From: Jacaranda mimosifolia
Lineage: Eukaryota > Streptophyta > Magnoliopsida > Lamiales > Bignoniaceae
NCBI GenBank assembly: GCA_018894105.1
Contig: CM032126.1
Span: forward strand, 31,346,391-31,410,390
Length of the DNA: 64,000 nucleotides
Reading direction: 5' to 3'
Both the position numbers and the translations under genes were made by a program. Below, one piece after another: positions 46,950 to 57,555 of this stretch; the stretch's first letter is position 1; each line of letters starts with the position of its first letter. The notes under the pieces are model-generated. The model was not told the DNA's origin. It made no database searches and was given only the letters and a program-made list of their open reading frames with translations.

Positions 46950-47607
46950 TGATATGGGATGGCCCAAACCAGCAAGGCCCAATGGGGAATGGCTGCCCAA
47001 GTGTCTCATCGACTTTCGCTCGACCAAATCTGCACAGGCACAGTCAGGCTCTCTCGGCCCACGACACTCTTCGACTGAGGTCGACCATATCGAGGTCGAG
47101 ACCAGTACAGTACTCTGCCACCGCATTAAATGCACTGGCAGGTGCCACGCCTCCGCATTAATGACGCATGCCATCCCTCTCACCGTTTGACACAGCAGGC
47201 GCCGCTACAGTATACCATCTTGTCTTTGAAACCTGGAAGGACAGCTGGCCAGAAATATTCAAATAAGGGAAATGACCAATTACCCCTTGCCCAAAGTTAG
47301 GGGTTCCTGGAGGTACCCGAGGGCTTCCCAAGCATTTCCCAAATGGAGGAAGGATATATATACCCTCTACCCAGCCTTCTAGAGGTACATACTAATATAC
47401 ACTAAAAGGCCCTGACTCCTCTGCTCGATTCTTGAGGTCGATTTCTACTGACTTGAGCGTCGGAGGGCCTAAGCCGAGGGCCTCTCGGCTAGCCTAATGT
47501 TTGCTGTGATTGCAGGATTCTTCCTTAACCAAGCAAGAATATAAACTCAGGACAAGTTCTACCCATCTCCGAACCCGGATTCTTGTCCAACGGATCGAAC
47601 CTCATCA
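46950..47607 (+). repeat. E2 5' LTR
   Basis: Runs tgatatgggatggcc ... ctcatca. The TATA box is in gatatatataccctc (about 47351), and the R/U5 hairpin agccgagggcctctcggct is at 47472-47490. Compared with the 3' LTR it lacks 'gtcca' near the start and 'ctc' near the end; the rest differs at about 5-6 % of sites by eye. Confidence 0.94.
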
Positions 47608-47626
47608 TTTGGCGCTGTCTGTGGGA
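47608..47626 (+). other. E2 primer-binding site region
   Basis: tttggcgctgtctgtggga directly follows the 5' LTR, in the place of the minus-strand primer site, and is shared with E1 apart from two bases. The primer tRNA is not identified. Confidence 0.65.
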
Positions 47627-47647
47627 AACCTGAATCCTCTATCGAAA

Positions 47648-49140
47648 ATGCTAAATGCTAGGCGAGCCCATCTAGGAGAGAAGATAATCGGAGGTCCAGC
47701 TCCCCTCCCCTTCAACAGAACCCGGAGCCGAGTGCACAAGGACCCAGCGCTCAGCCTAAGCTTGTGGTCACACTTACAATGCCACAGTTAATGCAGCTCA
47801 TCAGCGAACAAATCTCTGCACAGATTTCAGCCCAACTCTCCGCTGCATTAAACAGACATGCTGTGCAGCCAGAGCCGGCAGCCAGCGCCACGCCACGCCA
47901 CGCCACAGCCTGCGGCCCTAGAACGGGCGTGGCCAGAAGAGCTGTCCCAGCGACAGGAGTCACTAAAGTACCAGTCCAGAAGAGATCTGAGCCCGGGACG
48001 CTTTCCTAGGGAAGCAACCCACCCACCACTGAGAGAGGATGTGGCAGACTCCGTGGACCATGACATTCGGCCCCTTCGAGCCTCGCAGCGCGATAGGGCC
48101 AAATGTTCCAGACTCAGGGCCGACAGGCATGCATCCCAGGCACATTAGCAAGAGTGGGAGGAGGTATCCCACCAGGTGCAACAACTGAACAAGCGCCTGG
48201 AGGAGATCTCAAAAAGGAACGCAGACAGAGTTGTTCAGCCAGACGGGCCACAAAGGTTCAGGAGGGAGCGAGATTCGCCATTCGTGTAGGAGATCATTGA
48301 CGAGCGCATCGCCGTCGATGCAAAGATCCCAATAGGACTCCCGAGGTACGATGGCTCCACAGACCCAAACGAGCATCTACTGCAGTTTGAACACATGATG
48401 CAGTTGCATGGGCACAACGAGTACATCCATGCAAAAATGCTGGTGACCACGTTTCAAGGAGTGGCTTTGGATTGGTTTGTGAAGCTAGAACTAGCGTCCA
48501 TTTTCTCTTACGACCAGTTGTGTGACAAGTTTCTGCACCAGTTTGCAAGCAGGAGGAAAACGAAACTCCCCCATACCCACCTGCATACAGTGAGGCAGGC
48601 TGAAGGAGAATCCATCCGGGATTTTTTCACCAGATTCAACACAGAGGTGCTGAAAATCGATAGCCCGAGGATTGAGTTCTTGATTGATGTACTTTTCTTG
48701 GGCTTGAGGCACAAAGAGTGCGCCAATACCCTGGTTCGCGCATAGCCCAGAACAATAGAGGAGCTCCTCGACCTCGCAGAGAGGTACATGACCCAAGAGA
48801 TGAACAGGATGAAATATGGCAGCATGGAAGTTGACAAGAAGAGAGGCAAGGAGAAAGATGATAGACAAAATAAGGAGGGACGCCGTTCCCCGATCAAACG
48901 CTTCCATGAATACACCCCATTGAACTTGTCGAGGAGAGAGGAGTTGTTCGCCATTCAACACGACAATCTACTCAAGAAGCCCCGGAAGATGATGAAAATC
49001 GAGGCCATGAAAAAGTCAAAGAAGTACTGCTATTTCCATAAGCAGAAAGGCATGACACCGAGGAGTGCTTTAACTTGAAGGATGAAATCGAGAGGCTAAT
49101 CAGGCAAGGCCACCTGAAAAAGTTCGTCGAAGAGTAAGCT
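47648..49140 (+). pseudogene. E2 gag
   Basis: It starts MLNARRAHLG at 47648, then moves through several frames. The gag core at 48340-48745 has EHLLQFEHMMQLHGHN, HAKMLVTTFQGVALDWF, QLCDKFLHQFASRRK and LFLGLRHKECANTLVRA, ended by TAG at 48743-48745 where E1 has Gln. After it come EELLDLAERYM and a zinc-knuckle-like YCYFHKQKG, then (in a shifted frame) HDTEECFNLKDEIERLIRQG. A TAA at 49135-49137 replaces a CAG of E1. Gag would form the virus-like particle core. Confidence 0.85.
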
Positions 49141-49314
49141 CGAAGAGAGGAGGGTGTGACTGACCGAACTCCCCGAAGAGAAAGGTCGGACAGCCCGAAT
49201 GGAGAACCCAAGGGAAAGCGACCCGCCCAGGGACCCAACTCGCCCATTAGAGGAATTATTGACATGATCGTAGGGGGGCCCATGGGAGGAGATTCCTGAA
49301 ACGCGAGAAAACAA

Positions 49315-50082
49315 ATGCAGCAGCAACTCAACTCGACGAGACTGGCCAAAGTCCAGATAATTTTTCAGCTGTCAACTAGGACTGAACCAATTTCTTTCAC
49401 CGATGCAGACCTGGAACACATGGAAAATAGAGGAGAGGACCGTAAGATAGATTGCCTAATGGTGGTTGCCCTGGAGATAGCTAATTTCGAGGTCAGGAAA
49501 GTCCTAGTCAATAACGGAAGTTTAGTGAACATCATATTCCTGTCGGCTTTGAATAGAATGAAATTGGGACAGTTGAAGTTTGATCTGGTCAGAACACCCT
49601 TGGTCGGATTTGGTGGGTCTGAGATCATCCCAATAGGATCCATCAATCTCTCCACCACGTTCGGGCAGGGTCAACGCAGCCGAACACTGATGATCAGTTA
49701 CTTGGTGGTCGATGTTCCCTTTGCATACAACGTTATCATAAGTCGACCAGCCCTCAATGATTTCAGAGCCATTGTGTCCACATATCATATAAAGATAAAG
49801 TTCCCAACCCCAGCCGGAGTGGGTGACCTTTTATGTAACATCAAGGATGCTTCGCGCTTTTATACCATTTTTGTCGATTCAACTGACCAGAAGAAACGAC
49901 CTAAACTGAAGCCCTCGGGGGACGCCCCAGTAGCGAAACCCAAGGAGGGATCCTCGTCGAAGAAGAGAAAGTTGGAGGACACTAGGGTCGAGCCCGTTGG
50001 GGAGTTCAAAACGATCGAGCTCGAACCTAGGAACCCAAAGAAAACCACCAGGATTGGGACCGAGATGGGAGATCGACTATAA
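49315..50082 (+). pseudogene. E2 protease and linker, active-site Asp lost
   Basis: A 255-codon open stretch contains EPISFTDADLEHMENRG, FEVRKVLVNNGSLVNIIF, LVGFGGSEIIPIGSI and NVIISRPALNDFRAIVST (protease), then the basic linker PKEGSSSKKRKLED. The retropepsin Asp is replaced by Asn (aat at 49510-49512; E1 has gac), a change expected to abolish proteolysis. The stretch ends GDRL followed by TAA; RT-proximal sequence continues in the same frame. Confidence 0.85.
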
Positions 50083-50990
50083 TGCCTTATGGTCGATTTC
50101 CTCCGTTGAAACGTCAATGTATTTGCATGGAAGGCTGCGGATCTTCAGGGCATTGATCCCAACATCATCGTCCACCGCCTCAACGTGGATCCAGCCCACA
50201 AGCTAGTGCGGCAGAAGAAAATAACCTTCAACGCGGAGCATACCTAGATTATTGAGGAAGAGGTCGGCAAGCTTTTGGAAGCAGGCTACATTGTAGAAAT
50301 CCAATATCCCTCTTGGCTCTGTAATGTTGTACTTGTCCCCAAGAATGAGGGAAAGTGGAGGATGTGTAATGATTTTACGGATAAAGCTTGCCCTAAGGAT
50401 CTTTACCCCTTGCCTCGTATTGATTTACTTGTTGATTCTAATGCTGGTTGCGAATTGCTTAGCATGATGGATGCATTTCAAGGCTATTATCAAATATTTA
50501 TGGCACCAGAATACAGGAGCAAAACCTCATTTGTCGTTCCCAACGGAGTATATTGCTTCATAGTTATGCCATTCGGACTTAAAAATGCAGGGGCAACTTA
50601 CCAAAGATTGGTTAATTTCATGTTCAAGAATGAAATTGGGAAGTCAAAGGAGGTCTATGTGGATGATATGATTGTAAAGATTGAAAAATCCGAAGACCAC
50701 TTGATCGACCTCAGCCACACCTTTTCCATTTTGAGAGCTTTCGGTATGAAACTCAATCCTAGCAAGTGTACCTTCGGGGTTCGATGAGGTAAATTCCTTG
50801 GCTACATGGTCAGTCAAAGAGGCATTGAAGCCAACCCGCAGAAGATTCAAGCAGTTTTGGACATCGCCCTGCCTTGCACGGTTCGGGAAGTCCAACGCCT
50901 GGTCGGCAGGGTTATAGCCTTGGGCAGATTTATAGCTCGACTAGCAGACAAAAGCCTACCCTTCTTCAAAGTCCTGCGAAACATAAAGAA
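50083..50990 (+). pseudogene. E2 reverse transcriptase
   Basis: Motifs in order: WKAADLQGIDPNIIVHRL, EEVGKLLEAGYIVEIQYPSW, WRMCNDFTDKACPKD, LPRIDLLVDSNAGC, VMPFGLKNAGATYQRLVN and the catalytic YVDDMIVK (50656-50679), then KCTFGVR, a TGA, and [17 protein letters not shown]. Two residues (LN) found before KACPKD in E1 are missing by a 6-bp deletion. A TAG at 50245-50247 stands where E1 has Gln. Otherwise the palm is well preserved. Confidence 0.9.
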
Positions 50991-50999
50991 ATCCGGATT

Positions 51000-51960
51000 C
51001 AAGTGGGATCAATAGTGTCATAAAGTCCTGCTCAACCTCAAGCAATACCTCTCTTCACCACCTATGCTTGCCAAGCCCGAGCTGGGAGAAGTACTACAGA
51101 TATACTTGGCAGTCTCTTTGGCCTCCATCAGTTCAGTGTTGACGACAATGAGAGCAGGAAACCCCCGTCTAGTATACTATTGCAGTAAGGCTCTCCAAGG
51201 GCCCGAGCACAATTATTTAGAGATCGAGAAGTTCGCTCTATCCCTAGTCATGTCGGCCAGGAAACTGCGGCCTTATTTTCAATCCCATACAATTTTGGTG
51301 TTGACGAATCAGCCACTAAAACAGGTGTTGTCGAAGCCAGACACTTTAGGTCGGCTCACCAAATAGGCCATTGAGCTTGGGGAATTCGACATCCAATTTC
51401 AACCATGAACTGCCATTAAAGCACAGGTGTTGGCCGACTTTATCATCGAAAGGCTCGACCTACCGACGCAGGATGCTGAGAGCACACCCTGGTGGACCTT
51501 GCATGTCGATGGGTCCGCAACCTCATCCGGAAAAGGAATAGGGATATCCCTTCGATCCCCACTAGCCGAGGACTACGATTTTGCGGTGAAACTCGACTTC
51601 CCGATCACTTATAACGAAGCAAAATATGAGGCTCTTATTGCAGGAATGCATATGGCCACAGACCGCGGGGTCGGGCAACTAGCGGCATTCACAAACTCTC
51701 AGCTTGTTGTAGAACAGGTCGAAGGCAACTTTGAGGCGAAGGAGCATAAAATGGCACAGTATTTGGCAGAAGTGCACCAATTGAGGCAAATGTTCAGAAA
51801 TTTTTCGCTGAGTTAAGTCCCCCGATTAGAAAATGAAAGAGCAGACGCGCTCTCCAAGCTTGCCAACTCGACGAAAGGCACTAGAGAAAGAATAATAACA
51901 TTCCTTATCGCTGACCAGCCTTGTGTCCTTGCCCCCGGCCAGGGCTTGGTCGGTTACCTC
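51000..51960 (+). pseudogene. E2 RNase H and second (archaeal-type) RNase H
   Basis: The gypsy RNase H remnant (51000-51366) reads KPELGEVLQIYLAVS, YYCSKALQGPEHNYLEIEKF and SARKLRPYFQSH, after a TAG at 51013-51015 (CAG in E1). A linker LGEFDIQFQP with TAG and TGA follows. The second RNase H (51427-51900) has WWTLHVDGSATSSGKG, EAKYEALIAGMHMA, TNSQLVVEQVEGNFEAK and ERADALSKLANS. Its Asp before SQLV is Asn here. Two RNase H domains are characteristic of plant Tat elements. Confidence 0.87.
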
Positions 51961-52039
51961 GAGGAAACAACCTTTTCTTGGTAGCACCCAATCAAACTTT
52001 ATCTAAGTCGGGATACCTTACCCGACGATGATAAGGAGG

Positions 52040-53170
52040 CCCGTAGACTCAAGAGTTTAGCACCTAAATACTCGCTGGACGAGCACGGACAACTGTACAA
52101 GAGGTCCATAGCAGGACCGCTTCTCAGATGTCTGGATCCCAACCAGGCAAACGAAGTATTGCAGGAAGTACATGCTGGCATTTGCGGCAACCACCATAGC
52201 GGTCAATCCCTGGCACATAAGGTCATTCGCTACCTTGTTGAGAGATTATGTCGACTTTGCCAAAAAATGCTCCTTCTGTCAAATTCATTCAAACATTCAG
52301 CACCAGCCCGCCGCATCGATGACCAATGTTAACATCACCTGGCCATTCGACCAATGGGGGATCGACATAGTCGGATCGCTCCTAAAATCTTCCAGCCAGC
52401 GAAAATTCATCATAGTGGCTGTCGAATACTTTACAAAATGGGTGGAAGCCGAGGCAGTCCCGAAGATCACCGATGCCGCCATTAAAAGTTTCATTTGGAA
52501 GAATATTGTATATCGATTTGGGTTGTCTAAAGTTCTAATCTCAGATAACGACACCCAATTTCAAAGCAGAAACACGAGGAGGTGGTGCGAGACCTTGGGG
52601 ATCGCCCAGCACTTTACTTCGGTAGGAAATCTGCAAGCTAACGGACATACTGAGGTTACTAACATGACTGTTCTCGACCACATCAAGAGTCGAATAGCGG
52701 GGACAGGTTCCAGCTGGGCAGATGACCTACTTGGTGTCCTTTGGGCTTACAGAACGACGCCTCGAACAGCCACAGGACACAATGCGTACAGCCTAGTCTA
52801 CGGATCTAAGGCAGTGATCCCGTCAGAATTAATCCAGCACACAGCGAGGGTGATCTACTACAACCCGATAATAAATACATCGGAGAGGATGCTAGATCTA
52901 ATCACTGTCGATGAGCAACGCCATGCAGCTTACAACACAATGCAACGATATCGTTCAAAGATAGCGAATCGCTATAACAGATCAGTACGACCGCAGAGCT
53001 TCAAGGTGGGCGACCTCGTTCTCAAGAAAGTGGAAGTATCCAAGCCTGTCGAGAAACTCGACCCAAAATAGGAAGAACCGTACTCAGTGATCAAGGTGTC
53101 TAAAAATAATGCCTATCGATTAGCTGATGCATCAGGCTGCGACCTACCTCGACCTTGGAATGCAGTAAAC
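52040..53170 (+). pseudogene. E2 integrase
   Basis: The N-terminal zinc-binding half (52040-52200) reads HAGICGNHHSGQSLAHKVIRY and then shifts frame. From 52230, LLRDYVDFAKKCSFCQIHSN continues into a 299-codon open stretch (52172-53071) with all three catalytic residues: GIDIVGS (Asp codon at 52363), SDNDTQFQS (about 52543) and HTEVTN (Glu codon at 52652). A GPY/F-like C-terminal part, FKVGDLVLKKVE, follows, then TAG and LADASGCDLPRPWNAVNL. It is the best preserved domain of E2, but the frameshift in the zinc finger inactivates the whole. Confidence 0.9.
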
Positions 53171-53260
53171 TTGAACTTTTTTTTTTGTATAATTGGTCAC
53201 CGATGACCTCTGTATCACCCAAAGAAATAAAATTGCAACATGTTCAAACCATGTGAAACA

Positions 53261-53530
53261 AGTCGAGGCCATCACGCCGAAACTAAACAGTCGACCCCGT
53301 AGTTGACTAATTAGGCTTCACGCCGCCAAGTCGAGGCCTTCGCGCCGAGACCATACAGTCGACCCCGTAGTCGACAAGAGGCTCAAAGCTACCAAATTGA
53401 GGCCTATGCGCCGAGACCACACAGTCGACCCCGTAGTTGACGAGAGGCTCAATGCCACCACGTTGACGTATATGCTCCGATACCAAAGAGTCGAGGCCTT
53501 CGCGCCGAGACCGCATATTCGACCCTGCAG
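53261..53530. repeat. 66-68-bp minisatellite in the E2 integrase-antisense gene spacer
   Basis: Units begin 'agtcgaggcc' at 53261, 53329, 53395 and 53461, plus a partial copy at 53489. Each has cgccgagacca, cagtcgaccccgtag and gaggct. The unit is homologous (reverse strand) to the 56-bp repeats of E1. ORFs across it are artefacts. Confidence 0.88.
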
Positions 53531-54004
53531 TCGAAACCAAGCAGCTGACCTCACAGTTGGAAAACTAGTGATGGTGAACCCATCCTACAATCGCGAAAGT
53601 TATTCCAAACTTGAACATTAACTATTATGCTACAAGATTGATTACAACTTGCTCAACAAGAGCTGAAAATCAAGTCGGGAAAGCATAACTTCCATTCGAT
53701 GCCAGACTTGAATGGAAATTACTTACCACGTTCGTGGGCATCCACTCAGAAATTCCGACAAGAAGAACAGCAATTTAACGTTTCACAAATCTCATGCGTT
53801 TCATCAATCTAAACACAATTGCAATCAAGGCAGTTCATAGCAAAAGCAAAGACAGTTATGGTTAAAGTTGTAGTGGACAAAAGGCCGAATCACCATATAA
53901 TATTCCAAACAAAAAGCCTCATCGAGGCAACAATGCAACAATTGGATAAAAAAAATGTCAAAAGCCTATTCGAGGCGTATACAAAACGAGCAAGAGAACC
54001 ATGC

Positions 54005-56472
54005 CTAGCTAGAGCTACCGGTCTCTTCAATAGGAGGGGCGGGGGCAAGAGCAGGCGCACAAGCTGCTGCACCAGATGGTTGGGGCTCAGGCGGTGCCAT
54101 GGACACATGTACAGCGGTAGTCACGGGCCGAGAAGGGCCAGCTACATCTTGTAAGAATAGCCGCTCGGAGGCTGGGAAGAAGGAGGCCACATTAGCTCTT
54201 CCCTCTGATACATCGTAGGCGAGATCGCCTGCAAACTCAAACTTCCAGGCCACTGCCTTCAGTCTTCTGTCAATCTTAGCCCGCCTTCTCTCTTTGAGCG
54301 TCAGTTCGACCTCCGGCTCCACCGCATCGACCTTTTCATCCGGATAAGGACGCAGCTGCTCGTCGAGAGCGTGGCTCATTCTGGAGCGGTCCTCAACCCG
54401 AAGTGCATAGCCCAAAAACTGCATTTGCTGGATCGCTTTTTGAAAAGCATTTCGGGCGTCATCCAGAGCGAGCACAACACTTGCATCCTGGGAAGCTGGG
54501 CTCACCATAAATTGCTGCCCAGCTTCCCGACGCACTTTCGGCAACACCCGAGCAAATTCAGCCCTGGCCTCGGCCAGAAGTTCATTCCGACCAGCAGCTC
54601 GACCAGACTCATAAGCAACTTGCATGTCCAGCTGCAGTTTCTTCAACATCTCGTCCATTTTGGTCCTCTCTGTAACAGCAAGGAGGACCTTCTTATCTTT
54701 CTCCTCGAGCTCCTAGGCCTGTTGGTTAACTTGCTTCTCCAAGTCGTCGATCCGCATCTGAGAAGACTCCAACTTAGCCTTCAAAGTTTCGGCATCCCCG
54801 CCATCCTCCAATTGCTCTCGATCAGCAAGGGCTAGCTCTGCTCGGTGGTAGAAATTGTTGCCCATCTGCCCGACTTGACACATAAGGTTAATTACTTCCT
54901 GATCAAGGAAAAGGTAAACAAGCAGGAATAAAATATGAAGCCTTACCATGTTGGCGTGGTAGGAAAACTCACAAAGAGCTGCAGCCTGGCTCATCCCCAT
55001 AAATCTCTTCTGGTCCGCCAGAAACTGACCCGCCATTAGCACCTTCAAAGGATCCATCCCGGTGGGCCCCGCCGTATGTATGCTGGAAGAATTATGCACA
55101 ATGGGGCTTGGCTCGGGCCCAAACCGTGGAGATGGGAACTTCGCCAAGGTGAACAGCACATCTTCCCCTCGATCTTTGAAGAGATTGTTCTCGGTTGGTG
55201 GCCTCCACCCTGGTGCTTTCCCTTTGCCTTTTCCAACAGCCGCTTTCTTGGGCGGAGGATTGCCCTGCTCGACCATCGCTCTTTTGCCCTGACCTGCGGG
55301 GCTCTCGCTCGCGGCTACTGTAGCCCAACTGGGTGAAGGGGTAGGCGAAGGTGCAGTAATTGGATGAGGCTCCTCGGAGCCAGTTGGCTCTTGACGAGCA
55401 GCGACGCCTTGCCGTCGCTACTGGTTTCTTTCTGCTCGTACCAATGCCTCAGCTCTCGATCTGTTCATGATTTCATCGCGGTTTGCCAAACATCAAAATT
55501 AACAGAGATCAGAACAAAGAACCATGCACACTATCAAAGATAAACAAGTACCAAAACACACTTTATCTACCTATTTCATAATCCGCAGGAAAATCTATCA
55601 GGGCTGGTGACAGCCCAGCCAACACTAAGTGCCTCTCCTCGATGAAGATAGAGGCCTCCATGGGGTCGAACTCGACCAAGTCCCGTACAAACTTGCTCGG
55701 CCAGGTCAGGGCGCGATTACCCGGCATCTCGACATGCCCCCTCAACCAACCCTGAGGAATATTAAAACCCCCCTTCACTCGAATAAAGAGGCAGCGTTTT
55801 TTCCACTCCTGACCATACGAAGAAGAGGAAGGGGCTACCAAAAATTTTCGACAAGGTCGAGCAGTGAGGTAATAGAACCCCGACTCGTCGGCACTACCCG
55901 ACTTGCGGGACATGGGGAGATGAAATAAGTTGGAAAATTTTTCGAAGCTAGTGGGTTGGTTGAACAAACGCATCAAAACTATAAAACTACAAAGGGTAGA
56001 AAAATAGTTGAGCAGAAGTTGTGTTATACACACTTGAAGACCCATAAGTAGACCTATCAGGTTATCACTTAGAGGGAACCTAAGCCCACATCTAAACACA
56101 TCCTCGAACACATATATGCAACCCGCAGGAGCGCGATGCATTCGACCAGGTGGATCAGGAACTAAAAGCTAGTATTCAGTAAGAATATGGTATAGCTCTC
56201 TAAGACGCCTCAAGTCCCCAGGGTTCATGGTCGATATTATTTCACTATAGTGATGGGGGGTAAACAATCGACCTCGCGATGCGAGTATCTGGCTTGGCCT
56301 AGCTTCTTCCCCCCCGCGGTTACTACTCGAGCTACTGGAGCTCGAGCTGCTCGAACTAGAATGGTCCCGCGAGGGATCATTAGACGACGCAGGCGAATCC
56401 CTACGCCTTTCCGACTGGGTGGCCTCATTGTCCCCCTCCCTCACTACCCTCAGAACTATATAATCCCAACAT
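54005..56472 (-). pseudogene. Antisense gene of E2 (Transposase_28-like protein), decayed
   Basis: Minus-strand gene colinear with the E1 antisense gene. Exon 1 (56472-55571) starts MLGLYSSEG, shifts frame early, has a polyserine run, and then VFEDVFRCGLRFPLS, SGFYYLTARPCRKFLVA, CLFIRVKGGFNIPQGW and a stop-free path to DYEIG. Exon 2 (55482-54947) includes MVEQGNPPPKKAAVGKGKG, SPRFGPEPSPIVHN and AGQFLADQKRFMGMS. Exon 3 (54874-54005) has DREQLEDGGDAETLKAKLES, a coiled coil, QDASVVLALDDARNAFQ and a Pro/Ala-rich end. Both splice acceptors read AA instead of AG. TAG stops lie at 55420-55418 (CAG in E1) and 54715-54713. The later 217-codon tail is intact. Resembles Pfam 'putative gypsy type transposon'; function unknown. 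Confidence 0.78.
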
Positions 56473-56882
56473 GATTTTCAAAAGAAAAGCAGACGACATG
56501 AAGTAAAAACAGCGAAACACTTACTGAGTATGGAAGTTAAATGCAAGAAGCCTGGGGAGAGAATGCGAAGGTTAGATTCAGAAAGCCTGGGCACCCAAGA
56601 ATTTTCTACAAGCACTCGTGCAGATTCAAAAGTGGTAAAAGTAAAAATGGCCAGAATTACAGTGGGTATTTATAGGGAAAAGGGCGCGATAAACCAAACG
56701 TCTGCAATAATGACTGTAACTGCCACGCCGCCTCACACGCACCACAATGTAACCGCTCAATAAATGCACCAAACCCTGGTCGATTTTTAAAAACCTGTGT
56801 CGACTATCATTAACACCAATTTCGCTACTTCCCAATGCCTCTCGTCGATACCTCGTTCAGCCTTGCGAAGTGGGAGGACTCA
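56473..56882 (-). promoter_or_regulatory. Promoter of the E2 antisense gene and E2 polypurine tract
   Basis: On the minus strand the TATA box tataaata is at 56674-56667, about 195 bp before the ATG at 56472. Upstream words 'gagcggttaca', 'tggtgcgtg' and 'tttaaaaatcgaccagg' match E1 in order. A 'tca|gtaagtg' donor-like site (about 56523) is also shared, suggesting a 5'-UTR intron. The plus-strand polypurine tract gaagtgggaggactca abuts the 3' LTR at 56882. Confidence 0.65.
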
Positions 56883-57550
56883 TGATATGGGATGGCCCAA
56901 ACCAGCAAGGCCCAAGTCCAGTGGGGAATGGCTGCCCAAGTGTCTCATCGACTTTCGCTCGACCAGATCTGCACAGGCCCAGTCAGGCTCCCTCGGCCCA
57001 TGACACTCCTCGACTGAGGTCGACCATATCGAGGTCGAGACCAGTATAGTACTCTGCCACTGCATTAAATGCACTAGCAGGCGCCACGCCTCCGCATTAA
57101 TAGCGCATGCCATCCCCCTCACCGTCTGACACAGCAGGCGCCGCTACAATGTACCATCTTGTCCTTGAAACTTGGAAGGGCAGCTGGCCGGAAATATTCA
57201 AATAAGGGAAATGACCAATTACCCCTGGCCCAATGTTAAGGGTTCCTGGAGGTACCCGTGGGCTTCCCATGCATTTCTCAGACGGAGGAAGGATATATAT
57301 ACCCTCTACCCAGCCTTCTAGAGGTACGCACTAATATACACTAAAAGGCCCTGACTCCTCTGCTCGATTCTTGAGGTCGATTTCTACTGACTTGAGCGTC
57401 AGAGGGCCTAAGCCGAGGGCCTTTCGGCTAGCCTAATGTTTGCTGTGATTGCAGGATTATTCCCTAACCAAGCAAGAATATAAACTCCTCAGGACAAGTT
57501 CTACCTATCTCCAAACCCGAATTCTTATCCAACGGATCGAACCCTCATCA
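56883..57550 (+). repeat. E2 3' LTR
   Basis: Matches 46950-47607, with the hairpin agccgagggcctttcggct at 57411-57429 and the TATA region gatatatataccctc at about 57292. Confidence 0.94.
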
Positions 57551-57555
57551 ATTCC

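Larger units (their letters stand above)
46950..57550 (+). mobile_element. Tat-lineage Ty3/gypsy retrotransposon E2, 10.6 kb
   Basis: The LTRs 46950-47607 and 56883-57550 are flanked by attct (46945-46949) and attcc (57551-57555), a 5-bp TSD with one mismatch. Gag-pol lies on the plus strand: GAG, protease, RT, RNase H, archaeal-type RNase H, integrase. An antisense gene lies between integrase and 3' LTR on the minus strand. A primer-binding site tttggcgctgtctgtggga follows the 5' LTR, and a polypurine tract gaagtgggaggactca precedes the 3' LTR. The length is almost equal to E1 (10,597 bp). Many stops make it defective. Confidence 0.95.

Noticed and set aside
53307..53621. ORFs of 74-78 codons
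   Set aside because: They are repeated peptides encoded by the E2 minisatellite.
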